This document shows, one piece after another, positions 1-7,284 of a DNA stretch of 64,000 bases. The stretch is from CAZAMP01 sp964486455 (GTDB lineage Bacteria; Eisenbacteria; RBG-16-71-46; CAZAMP01). The translations under genes and the position numbers were made by a program. The notes beneath the pieces are model-generated. The model did not search any database. It was not told the DNA's origin and was given only the letters and a program-made list of their open reading frames with translations. Location of the stretch: contig CAZAMP010000004.1 of assembly GCA_964486455.1 (NCBI GenBank), positions 1-64,000 on the forward strand. Reading direction: 5' to 3'. Each line of letters opens with the position of its first letter. The stretch's first letter is position 1.

Positions 1-2
1 GA

Positions 3-572
3 GTGTCCATTAACAAAACGCTTGACCGAGTCCCGCGCGCTCTGACGGGGAACAATCAAGGACTAGCATGTTTTGAGCAGGGCTGGATGCAAGCTGAAGA
101 AGGCCAGGAGGAAGAAGGAATAGCACAAATGCACCAGGGGCTGGCGGTTCTCAAGGCTACAGGTACTGAAGCCTATCAAACATATTGCCTCTCCTTTTTG
201 GCAGATGCATACAGGAAAGCTGGTAAGGTCGAAGAAGGATTGGAGGTTCTAACTGAGGCATTGGATTTAGTTGAAAAGATTGACGAACGTTTCTTCGAAG
301 TGGAATTGCATCGGGTGAAGGGAGAGTTATTGTTGATGCAGGACGAAGCCCAGGCGGAAGCGTGTTTTCACCAGGCCATCAACATTGCCCGTCGCCAGAA
401 CGCAAAGTTGTTTGAGCTGCGAACAGTTATGAGCCTGAGCCGTTTGTTACAGAAACAGGGCAAACAAAGAGAAGCACGAAAACTGATTGTCGACATTTAC
501 GGCTGGTTCACTGAAGGATTAGACACCCCATTCCTGAAAGAGGCAAAAGCTCTTCTCAAAGAACTATCGTAA
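3..572 (+). CDS. C-terminal part of a TPR protein (cyclase/ATPase-associated type), truncated by the window edge
   Basis: The reading frame is open at the left edge; the GTG at base 3 is only the first visible start and the real gene probably begins outside. The 189 visible residues are helical TPR repeats. They carry the repeat style seen at the C-terminus of large bacterial adenylate/guanylate cyclase-AAA ATPase-TPR proteins, for example EEGIAQMHQGL near residue 37, KAGKVEEGLEVL near 72, AEACFHQAINIARRQ near 118 and the terminal EAKALLKELS. Such repeats mediate protein contacts; no catalytic domain is visible. The first ~18 residues do not look like a TPR repeat, so the gene could already be rearranged there. 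Codon use is clearly AT-richer than in all genes after base 1284, which suggests recent transfer or a chimeric contig end. Confidence 0.7.
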   Translation: MSINKTLDRVPRALTGNNQGLACFEQGWMQAEEGQEEEGIAQMHQGLAVLKATGTEAYQTYCLSFLADAYRKAGKVEEGLEVLTEALDLVEKIDERFFEVELHRVKGELLLMQDEAQAEACFHQAINIARRQNAKLFELRTVMSLSRLLQKQGKQREARKLIVDIYGWFTEGLDTPFLKEAKALLKELS

Positions 573-597
573 GAGAAATCTCCTGCCATCAGGCCCT

Positions 598-786
598 GTG
601 AAGACGCTGACCCTGGTATTCCCGAGCCAGATGATTCCAGTTCAGGTCAGCTACGAGGATTGCGTCAACAACGGTGGTATCTACATTGGGTATGGAGAGC
701 CCTGCGATCCGAATCCGTGTCCATCCAGTGACGCCGCGCGCCTGCTGCCTTGCCGACGGGAGCTGTACCCTATCAATCTGGACTGA
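598..786 (+). pseudogene. Remnant of a Cys-rich secreted repeat protein
   Basis: A 62-codon frame (GTG start) contains VSYEDCVNNGGIYIGYGEPC followed by DPNPCP. This matches the end of a short Cys-rich repeat that I know, from memory, in secreted proteins of Eisenbacteria and Planctomycetes, of the general form C-C-F-x-D-G-x-C-x(6)-D-C-x-x-x-G-G-x(4)-G-x-x-C-D-P-N-P-C. The first half of the repeat is not readable in this frame: its cysteines are missing, and a neighbouring frame reads PEPDDSS at the same place. There is no signal peptide and no upstream part. It is probably a 3' fragment left by a rearrangement next to the tRNA gene; expression as a small protein cannot be excluded. Confidence 0.4.
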
Positions 787-840
787 ATGCTTGCGAACCG
801 CATCCCGAACCGGGTAACGTGAAGGGTCTTGAGGGTTTGT

Positions 841-917
841 GTCCCCGTAGCTCAGGTGGATAGAGCAACGGTTTCCTAAACCGCGTGCCGCAGGTTCAAC
901 TCCTGCTGGGGGCACCA
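841..917 (+). tRNA. tRNA-Arg (anticodon CCU)
   Basis: A full cloverleaf can be drawn. Acceptor stem 841-847 pairs with 907-913 (two G-U pairs), the D stem is 850-853/863-866, the anticodon stem is 868-872/880-884 with one A-C mismatch at its outer pair, and the T stem is 890-894/902-906 with loop TTCAACT. The anticodon loop 873-879 is TTCCTAA, giving anticodon CCT, which reads the Arg codon AGG. The CCA end is encoded (915-917). The mismatch and G-U pairs are mild deviations and the gene is probably functional. tRNA 3' ends are common integration sites, and the sequence just upstream is a patchwork of gene fragments. Confidence 0.92.
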
Positions 918-1283
918 CACCACACTCATCACCAAGCTCATCGCGTCTCCGTCTTCCGTTCTAGGACCCATCGATTCCCGACTCGTACCCATTGACGTTC
1001 CCCGCATCCCATCTCGTTGCGATGCTTATCGTTGCGAGCTTCTCCGGTCCCAACCTTTTCCTTGAGGCAAGCTGCAACCCATAAGTATCATGGCTAGCTG
1101 ATGATCGGGCGCGCAATCGGTGTGCTGGTCCGGCTCAGCGACGCGTATCGTCTTCGCACCTCCGGCGCTGGACCGTCTTGCAGTCATGCCCTGTGCCTCG
1201 AGATCGTCACCTCCGCGGCTAGGGCCCCCGGCCAATCACCGTAGGTGGCGTAGCTGAAACCAAGAGAGCCACGAAAGCAGAAG
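918..1283. other. Intergenic region without a recognised gene
   Basis: About 365 bases between the tRNA and the next gene. No convincing coding frame, RNA gene or strong hairpin was seen. The octamer CGTTGCGA occurs twice near 1015-1037. A weak promoter-like TTGAGG followed 18 bases later by TATCAT lies near 1060-1090 and could serve the downstream membrane protein gene, but this is below the level I would call. Confidence 0.5.
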
Positions 1284-3239
1284 ATGGTGAGCAGATCGGC
1301 ACGCAACTCCGCCAAGACCTCAAGTCAGGCGCCGTGGTTTCAATTGCTCCTTCTCCTGGTGGCCGCGATCGTTCTCTACCTACCCTCGCTCGACGGCACG
1401 TATATCTGGGATGATGATCACAACGTAACCGGCAACAGGCTTCTGCATGGTGAGGATCAGCTTCGAAGAATCTGGACCGGCGATGGGGGCTATCAATACT
1501 ATCCCCTCACCTTCACGTCGTACGTGCTGCAGCGTGAGCTCGTCGGCCTCGACCCACGCACGTGCCATGCGGTAAACATCATCCTCCATGCGCTGAATGG
1601 GGTCTTGCTGTTTCTCCTGCTGCGTCGCATCGGTTTGCCTTGGGCCTTTGCCGCTGCCGCCGTCTTCGCGGTCCATCCGGTTTGCGTGGAGTCGGTCGCC
1701 TGGATCACCGAGCGAAAGAACCTCTTGGCGGGCTTCTTCTTTCTGCTGTCGCTTCTGTCCTTCGCGCACTTCGATCATGGGCGCAGCCGAAGATGGTACG
1801 TCGTGTCGCTCGTTGCCTTCCTTCTTGCCACACTCAGCAAGACGCACACGGTCATGCTGCCCGGCGTTCTTCTTCTCTATCTCTGGTGGCGCCGGCGCCC
1901 GTGGACCGTGCGGACCTTCGGCAACCTCGTGCCGTTCTTCGTCGTCTCCGCACTTCTCGCGTTGGTGACGATCCGGTTCGAAACTGGCCACGTGGTCGGT
2001 CAGACCGGCGGCATGGAGTGGGAACAGAGTCTCCTGGAGCGACTGGCGAATGCGGGCCGCATCATCTGGTTCTACGCGGGCAAGGTCATCGTTCCCAATC
2101 CGTTGATCTTCGTCTACGAGCAATGGAAGGTCGACGCGGCCAAGCTGCTGACCTGGGTGCCGGCGGTCGGCCTGATTCTCACCGCTGGCGCGTTCTATCT
2201 GAAGCGTCGGTCGTGGGGGAGACATGCGCTGTTCGCCTTCGGATACTACGTCGTCGCGCTTTCGCCCGTGCTCGGGTTCTTTCGCGTCTACTTCATGCGG
2301 TATGCCTACGTGCAGGATCACTTCCAGTACTTCGCGGCCATGGGCCTCATCTCCGTGCTGGTTGGGGCCGCGGCCCCCGCGCTGGCAGACCGTCTGGGGC
2401 TGCGGCATCGTCGGGCGATCTGGGGCGCCGCCGCGGCGCTGCTCATCGCGCTGCTCTGCGGTCTCACCTGGCGACAGCAGGGCGACTACCAGGATCAGGA
2501 GACCCTTTGGGCCAGAACGATTGAGAAGAACCCGCGGGCCTGGCTGGCGCTGACCGGACTCGGTGTGATCCGCCTCGAGAGTGGGGAGATCGAGGCCGCC
2601 ATCGGCCTACATCGCCGGGCCGTCGAGGTCGCCGGCGATCGCTCGGAGCCCCACAACAACCTCGGGTACGCTCTCGCTCTACAAGGTCATGTGGACGAAG
2701 CGGAGGCTCACTATCGCACCGCGATGCGCCTCGCGCCGAGCAATGCGATGTCGCGTCTGAACCTCGCGAACCTGCTCACGACCCAGCAGCGCTTCGATGA
2801 GGCCATTGATATTCTGGAACACGCCCTCGTCGTTTGCCAGACTGGAGCCGGGCGACAGCTCCACCCGCGTATGATGACGAACCTCGGTGTCGCGCTGCTG
2901 TGGGCGGGCCGCCTGGAAGACGCCGTCGAACGCTGGCGTCAAGCGTTGGAGCTCATGCCGGAGTTGCGGGAGGCCTACGTCAACCTGGCATCCACTCTGG
3001 GCCAGGTGAGCGATGTTGAGGCACGTCTAGGTATCATGGAGGAGATGTGCGCACCGTCCGGCTGTGACAATCCCGCGCTACTGGATCTCTTGGCGGGCAC
3101 CTACACTGACGCCGGGCGCATCGCGGAGGCCACCGCGACCGCCCGCCGCGCGCTCCGCCTGGCGATGGATCGCCCACCCTCGTGGCTCTCCGAAACGATT
3201 CGCCGCCGAGTACAAGTGCTGGAGCAGTCGGGGTTGTAG
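1284..3239 (+). CDS. Polytopic membrane protein with C-terminal TPRs, TMTC/GT-C mannosyltransferase-like
   Basis: A 651-residue protein. It has an N-terminal membrane segment (about residues 17-35), then a loop with the acidic motif WDDDHNV (residue 42 on), about ten further hydrophobic segments up to residue ~400, and four or five TPR repeats from ~410 to the end. The Asp pair in the first extracytoplasmic loop and the conserved HPVCVESVAWITERKN segment (residue ~136) are typical of bacterial relatives of the eukaryotic TMTC O-mannosyltransferases, GT-C enzymes that use polyprenyl-phosphate sugars. Transfer of a sugar to exported proteins is therefore likely, but donor and acceptor are unknown. 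It converges with another GT-C-like gene (3282-5195), so this may be a small glycosylation locus. Confidence 0.75.
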   Translation: MVSRSARNSAKTSSQAPWFQLLLLLVAAIVLYLPSLDGTYIWDDDHNVTGNRLLHGEDQLRRIWTGDGGYQYYPLTFTSYVLQRELVGLDPRTCHAVNIILHALNGVLLFLLLRRIGLPWAFAAAAVFAVHPVCVESVAWITERKNLLAGFFFLLSLLSFAHFDHGRSRRWYVVSLVAFLLATLSKTHTVMLPGVLLLYLWWRRRPWTVRTFGNLVPFFVVSALLALVTIRFETGHVVGQTGGMEWEQSLLERLANAGRIIWFYAGKVIVPNPLIFVYEQWKVDAAKLLTWVPAVGLILTAGAFYLKRRSWGRHALFAFGYYVVALSPVLGFFRVYFMRYAYVQDHFQYFAAMGLISVLVGAAAPALADRLGLRHRRAIWGAAAALLIALLCGLTWRQQGDYQDQETLWARTIEKNPRAWLALTGLGVIRLESGEIEAAIGLHRRAVEVAGDRSEPHNNLGYALALQGHVDEAEAHYRTAMRLAPSNAMSRLNLANLLTTQQRFDEAIDILEHALVVCQTGAGRQLHPRMMTNLGVALLWAGRLEDAVERWRQALELMPELREAYVNLASTLGQVSDVEARLGIMEEMCAPSGCDNPALLDLLAGTYTDAGRIAEATATARRALRLAMDRPPSWLSETIRRRVQVLEQSGL

Positions 3240-3243
3240 TTTC

Positions 3244-3271
3244 CGAGAGCACGGCCCCGAAAGCGCTCTCG
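3244..3271. terminator. Hairpin between convergent genes
   Basis: The arms CGAGAGC (3244-3250) and GCTCTCG (3265-3271) form a 7-bp stem with a 14-base loop in the 42-base gap between two convergent genes. There is no clear T-run on either side. A bidirectional terminator is the simplest reading. Confidence 0.4.
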
Positions 3272-3281
3272 CGCCGGGTGA

Positions 3282-5195
3282 CTACTCACTGAGGGTGACG
3301 TCGCCGATCCCGTACTGGCCATTTCCACGCACGGGAGCGACTCGAACCTCATCGTACCCGCTTGCCGCCACCGCCTCCGGTAGATCGATCCGGTGCGATT
3401 CGGTCCCCTTGAGTCCCGCACGCCGTTCCAGCGTCAGCCTGGCGACTTCCCGGCGATCCCGGAGGAGGATCAGAAGATAGTCGTCGTCGCGTTCGGTGAT
3501 GACCTCGACGCGAGATGCGTTCGAGATGCCGTCCAGGTCCACGACGACCATTCCGCCTTCCTTGACGCGGACCGTGCGGACCGAGTCTCCGGGCGCAGTC
3601 GTGTCTTTGCGCGACGCGAATGAAGCGAGAGAGACAATCTCGCGGTCGGGAAAGCGGTACCATGATCGGTCGACCAGGTGATCGAGGCGTCCGAGGTTCA
3701 TGTCCCTGATGGCTCGCCACCGGTTCGAATCGAAGAGCGCCCCGCGCGTGATCAACCTGAGGTGATCATAGTAGCGCGCCAGATCAGGGTCGGTGAGCGC
3801 GTTCTCGCCCCGGACCGTTTCGAGATAGCCGTCCGGGAGGGTTCGCCAGAAATGTCCAGGCCGCCATGCCTGACGCGAGACGGGGGGGAGCCGTGCCAGC
3901 AATGGATCCGCCAATCCAGCCTGATCGACGATGTGAACGTCGGGACCGCCGAAGAAACCCATGAGACCCACAGTCCCGGTGACGTGAACCAGCGGGGCCT
4001 GGCTGGCCAACTCTCGACCCTTGAGCGCGTATCCATGGGTCGGCATGGGGGTGTTGCGCTGAGCTCCGAGTAAGCTGCTGCTTGAGTAGTAGGCCCGCTC
4101 GTCCGTGATGCCAGTCTTGATGTTCTGTGCGCCGGTCGGGAAGCCGCGCGGGAGCAAACTGAATAGCCCGAAGAGCAGCACCAGCGCGGCGGGAACGATC
4201 CCCCAGTGTCGCGGTAGGCGGGGCACACCCCGCGCCAACAGGATTGCCGCCAGCAGAAGTGGAGCGCTGAGGAAGCGCCCGCTCATGAAGTCGCCGCCCA
4301 TCGAGACGACGTAGGCCAGATGCAGCAATACGCCGCCCGCGAACGGTAGAAGCTCCCAGCGACGGGCGGAGAAGACGAGCACGATCGCGGTTCCGATGGA
4401 AGCGAGACTCACCGGATCTCTCTGCACAGAATCGATCAGGTAAATGACTCCCTGAGCGGTTCGTTCTCCAAGGGGGATACCGGTCGCCAGCTTGGCATAC
4501 GCGGTGTTTGGGAAGGGGAACCCATAGTAAATGATCGAGAAGGCCTCCCAGAGAACAATGGGCACGAAACCCGCGAGAAGCCAACCCGCTCCCCGCGGGC
4601 TGCGTCGGACCCGCCAGGCCAGGATGGAGAGCGCCGGTAGGAATAGGAGAAGCGTATCGAGCCGGTTCAGCATCGAGAGGGAGACAATGAACGCTAGCAG
4701 AAACCCATGTCTGTTGGATCGGACGGTGCGCAGATAGACGAGCACGAAGACCGCAAGGAACAGATGGGTCAGGGGGTTCTCGAGGCCCGACACCGAGTAG
4801 GTGACGAACGCCTTGGAGCAATACAGCACCACGAGCGCGAGAAGCGCCGACGACGGCGACGGGGCCAGGCGCCGGACGACGACCCCCGTCACGATGAGGG
4901 TGAGAAGGATGCTCACAATCATCGACGAGTAGAAGAACTCGTTCGTGACCACATAGACAGCAGTCATCAAGAACATCCACAGTGGATTCGAGTAGGCTTG
5001 GACTCGCTCGACGACATTCCACGTCAGACCGCTGCCTTCCACGAAGTTCCAGCACGTGCGAAAGGTGATGTAGGCGTCGTCGCAGACCCAAGCGGAGTGG
5101 ACGAGGACCACGGCGCAGGTGGCGCTCCCCAGAAGCAGCAGAAGGCGAAAAAGCGGAACGCTCTCCTGATCCGGACCGGCTGTCTCATAGCTCAT
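3282..5195 (-). CDS. GT-C-like polytopic glycosyltransferase (ZomB/arabinofuranosyltransferase-like)
   Basis: 637 residues from the ATG at 5195; the frame continues upstream to 5294 but the extra 33 residues look non-coding. A membrane segment at ~15-35 is followed by a loop with CDDAYITFR and WNVVERVQAYSNPLW. This is the pattern of GT-C family proteins related to mycobacterial-type ZomB and arabinofuranosyltransferases, where the Asp pair after the first helix is catalytic. About nine more hydrophobic segments follow to residue ~370, then a ~260-residue soluble C-terminal domain. It probably transfers a lipid-linked sugar on the periplasmic face of the inner membrane; the substrate is unknown. 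There is no clear ribosome-binding site, so the start is uncertain. Confidence 0.72.
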   Translation of the reverse strand: MSYETAGPDQESVPLFRLLLLLGSATCAVVLVHSAWVCDDAYITFRTCWNFVEGSGLTWNVVERVQAYSNPLWMFLMTAVYVVTNEFFYSSMIVSILLTLIVTGVVVRRLAPSPSSALLALVVLYCSKAFVTYSVSGLENPLTHLFLAVFVLVYLRTVRSNRHGFLLAFIVSLSMLNRLDTLLLFLPALSILAWRVRRSPRGAGWLLAGFVPIVLWEAFSIIYYGFPFPNTAYAKLATGIPLGERTAQGVIYLIDSVQRDPVSLASIGTAIVLVFSARRWELLPFAGGVLLHLAYVVSMGGDFMSGRFLSAPLLLAAILLARGVPRLPRHWGIVPAALVLLFGLFSLLPRGFPTGAQNIKTGITDERAYYSSSSLLGAQRNTPMPTHGYALKGRELASQAPLVHVTGTVGLMGFFGGPDVHIVDQAGLADPLLARLPPVSRQAWRPGHFWRTLPDGYLETVRGENALTDPDLARYYDHLRLITRGALFDSNRWRAIRDMNLGRLDHLVDRSWYRFPDREIVSLASFASRKDTTAPGDSVRTVRVKEGGMVVVDLDGISNASRVEVITERDDDYLLILLRDRREVARLTLERRAGLKGTESHRIDLPEAVAASGYDEVRVAPVRGNGQYGIGDVTLSE

Positions 5196-5399
5196 TCGAG
5201 CATTGTACGAGAGCACCGGTAGGCGCACAACAGTCCGGAAAGACCCGCAAAACACTGCTGGGTAAGTAGGTCCGGCGTGGTCGCTGCAGGGCATGTTGGA
5301 AAGAGGACACGGCCGCTAAAGAAGCTGGTATGCTGGACCGTCCTTAGTCATTAGGGAAACTGCCTCCAACCCGAACCGCCATTGGGAAGGGTCGTGTTC

Positions 5400-5972
5400 A
5401 TGGAAGTCAGAATCGAAAAGACGCCTCTGGAAGACGCTTGGATCGTTTCGCACGAGGTATTCGAGGACACGCGCGGCTTCTTCATGGAGGTCTTTCGCCG
5501 GGATCTCTTCGAGCAGGCCGGTCTGCCCGGCGAGTTCGTTCAGCTGAACCACTCCCGCTCCGCCAAGGGCGTCTTGCGTGGGCTGCATTTCCAATGGGAG
5601 CCACCCATGGCGAAGCTCATGCGGGTGATCCAGGGCACCGCTTTCCTGGTCGCGGTGGACATCCGAAAGGGCTCTCCAAACCTGGGCAAGTGGTTCGGGG
5701 TCACGCTCTCCCAGGATAGCGGCAAGCAGCTATGGGCCCCCGCCGGCTTCGCTCGCGGGTTCGGCGTCCTGTCCGACACCGCCGAGATCCAGTACCTGTG
5801 CACAGGAACATACAACGCGGCGGGGGAGTCGGGGATCCGTTGGAACGACCCTGACATCGGTATCGAGTGGCCCGTCAAGGATTCTACACTCTCCGAAAAG
5901 GACCGTACGGCGCAGTCCTTCTCGCAGTGGCTCGCTTCAGAGCAGTCGGATTGCTTCCGCTACGATCGCTAG
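5400..5972 (+). CDS. rfbC: dTDP-4-dehydrorhamnose 3,5-epimerase
   Basis: 190 residues. It catalyses the double epimerisation of dTDP-4-keto-6-deoxyglucose in dTDP-L-rhamnose synthesis. The family signature is complete: DTRGFFMEVFR near residue 24, RGLHFQ with the catalytic His near 60, KLMRVIQGTAFLVAVDIR, and WAPAGFARGFGVLSD, where the more usual His of PGFAHGF is Arg, a variant that other members of the family also carry. The ATG at 5400 is preferred over an upstream TTG at 5382 because GAAGGG lies about 10 bases before it. rfbA, rfbB and rfbD are not in the window, so the gene stands alone here. Confidence 0.93.
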   Translation: MEVRIEKTPLEDAWIVSHEVFEDTRGFFMEVFRRDLFEQAGLPGEFVQLNHSRSAKGVLRGLHFQWEPPMAKLMRVIQGTAFLVAVDIRKGSPNLGKWFGVTLSQDSGKQLWAPAGFARGFGVLSDTAEIQYLCTGTYNAAGESGIRWNDPDIGIEWPVKDSTLSEKDRTAQSFSQWLASEQSDCFRYDR

Positions 5973-6127
5973 CCAAACCTGAGATCGCTTCTGCCGTCTC
6001 CAGGGGCTACCTCTTCGTCACCAGCAGTGGGAATCACCCCGCCGTAGTTCGCTCCGGCCCCTGACCGCAATCGGCGGAGAGTCTGCGTCGCCTGAATTCC
6101 GAGGCACAGGACTTCGAAGCATAGAAA

Positions 6128-6153
6128 GAGAGCGGAGCATTCGCTCCGCTCTC
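6128..6153 (-). terminator. Rho-independent-type terminator of the secreted-protein gene
   Basis: A perfect 11-bp stem (6128-6138 with 6143-6153; arms GAGAGCGGAGC/GCTCCGCTCTC) with a 4-base loop lies 39 bases after the stop of the minus-strand gene at 6192. Read on the minus strand it is followed by TTTCTATGCTT. Confidence 0.75.
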
Positions 6154-6191
6154 AACAATCCATCAGCGTTCAGATATCAGATAGGTCGCTT

Positions 6192-6947
6192 CTAGCGATA
6201 CTGCGACTTGATCAAACCCCAGGACGAGTCGAGCGTCGGAACCGGGCACTTGGCGCCGCACGTGTTACACGGCGAAACCGGGTAGCCCAGTTCGTGCTGC
6301 GCGAAGTACTCGTCGCAAGGCGCGCTCAACGGATGGGCGACCGCGCTACCCATGCTCTGGCGGCAGACGCGGTAGCTATTCGGAACGCAGTCCGAAGCCG
6401 TCGCGATACCGATCCGCGGGTCCTCCGTCGCCCACATGGCGCCGGTGTCGGCGGGGGTGAGCGGCATGAAGCCGAGCCGCGTCATTCCGTCGACGTTCGC
6501 CGTCACGGCGGAGCAGCCACCGCCAAAGGTCATGGCATTTCCGGTTCCCGCGGCAGGCCACACTCCATCGAGATCATTCTGCGGAATCTCCGACCCACCG
6601 GTGCAGAGCGTCCAGCCCGAAGGCCTAACCGTGGGCTCGTACATGATCCCGAACTGAATACCACCGATGCCGCCGGGCTCACCAAGACCACCGATGTTCT
6701 CAGGAACACCACCTACCAGAAACCAACAGAAGACGGGCGTATAGGGGCCGAAATCCGCACCATCCACATTGACCATTCCGCAGCTGAGAAGGCCGTCAGC
6801 CATGCTGCCCTCGGCGCAACCGCTGTAGGTCGGTGAGCCCATGTGGAAGCTGATCGAATAAGGAAACGCGAAGTCTTCGGCCGACGCCGGCCCCGCCAGC
6901 AGGCTCACCGCCGCGAGACAAACCAGGCCCGTAGCAAACCGCATCAT
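6192..6947 (-). CDS. Secreted protein of unknown function with a WGLIKSQYR tail
   Basis: 251 residues with a clear signal peptide (basic MMR start, hydrophobic core to ~residue 21, cleavage after ASA). The mature part is rich in Gly, Cys and Pro, with Cys pairs (CAEG, CNTCGAKC) that suggest disulfides. I recognise no domain. The end, PTLDSSWGLIKSQYR, resembles a short tail (W-G-x-I-K-x-x-Y) that I recall at the C-terminus of many exported proteins of Eisenbacteria-like genomes; its role is not known to me. The start is supported by TAGGGGGT 5-12 bases before the ATG. The gene is monocistronic, with its own promoter-like sequence and terminator. Confidence 0.75.
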   Translation of the reverse strand: MMRFATGLVCLAAVSLLAGPASAEDFAFPYSISFHMGSPTYSGCAEGSMADGLLSCGMVNVDGADFGPYTPVFCWFLVGGVPENIGGLGEPGGIGGIQFGIMYEPTVRPSGWTLCTGGSEIPQNDLDGVWPAAGTGNAMTFGGGCSAVTANVDGMTRLGFMPLTPADTGAMWATEDPRIGIATASDCVPNSYRVCRQSMGSAVAHPLSAPCDEYFAQHELGYPVSPCNTCGAKCPVPTLDSSWGLIKSQYR

Positions 6948-7026
6948 GAATACCCCCTAGCTGAGATGCACCCTGGCTCGACCGGGCGTACCCGGTCCCC
7001 AATCACACAGATACAATCCTTGCTAC

Positions 7027-7055
7027 AGTTTAGCACATCCTGCGACACCACGCAA
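7027..7055 (-). promoter_or_regulatory. Possible extended -10 promoter for the secreted-protein gene, with a leader hairpin
   Basis: On the minus strand TTGCGT (7055-7050) is followed after 17 bases by TAAACT (7032-7027), with a TG one base before the -10, so an extended -10 promoter is plausible. The predicted leader of about 70 bases contains a 7-bp hairpin (GACCGGG 6980-6986, CCCGGTC 6991-6997). The rest of the 337-base gap up to murJ (6948-7284) shows no gene. Confidence 0.4.
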
Positions 7056-7284
7056 GGGCACACAGGCCCTATCGCTTTACTCTACCTTAACTTAACCGGG
7101 ATGCGAGTGTCGCTCCTACAGGAAGCACATATCCCACTATCGGTCAGCGCTCGGATGCCCTGAGGACTAATGATTATTGCCACATTCGTCTGGAATTATC
7201 AAGTCATTTGGCGCTTTTCGTGCAATGGATGTCAACTTCGGGGGCCTATGATAGGATCCCCGGCCAGGAGTAGTCACCCAACCG

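Noticed and set aside
589..918. Minus-strand frame of 109 codons across the tRNA (starts MVPPAGVEPAARGLG)
   Set aside because: It is the antisense of tRNA-Arg and the Cys-rich remnant; this wording is a well-known false gene that appears opposite tRNAs.
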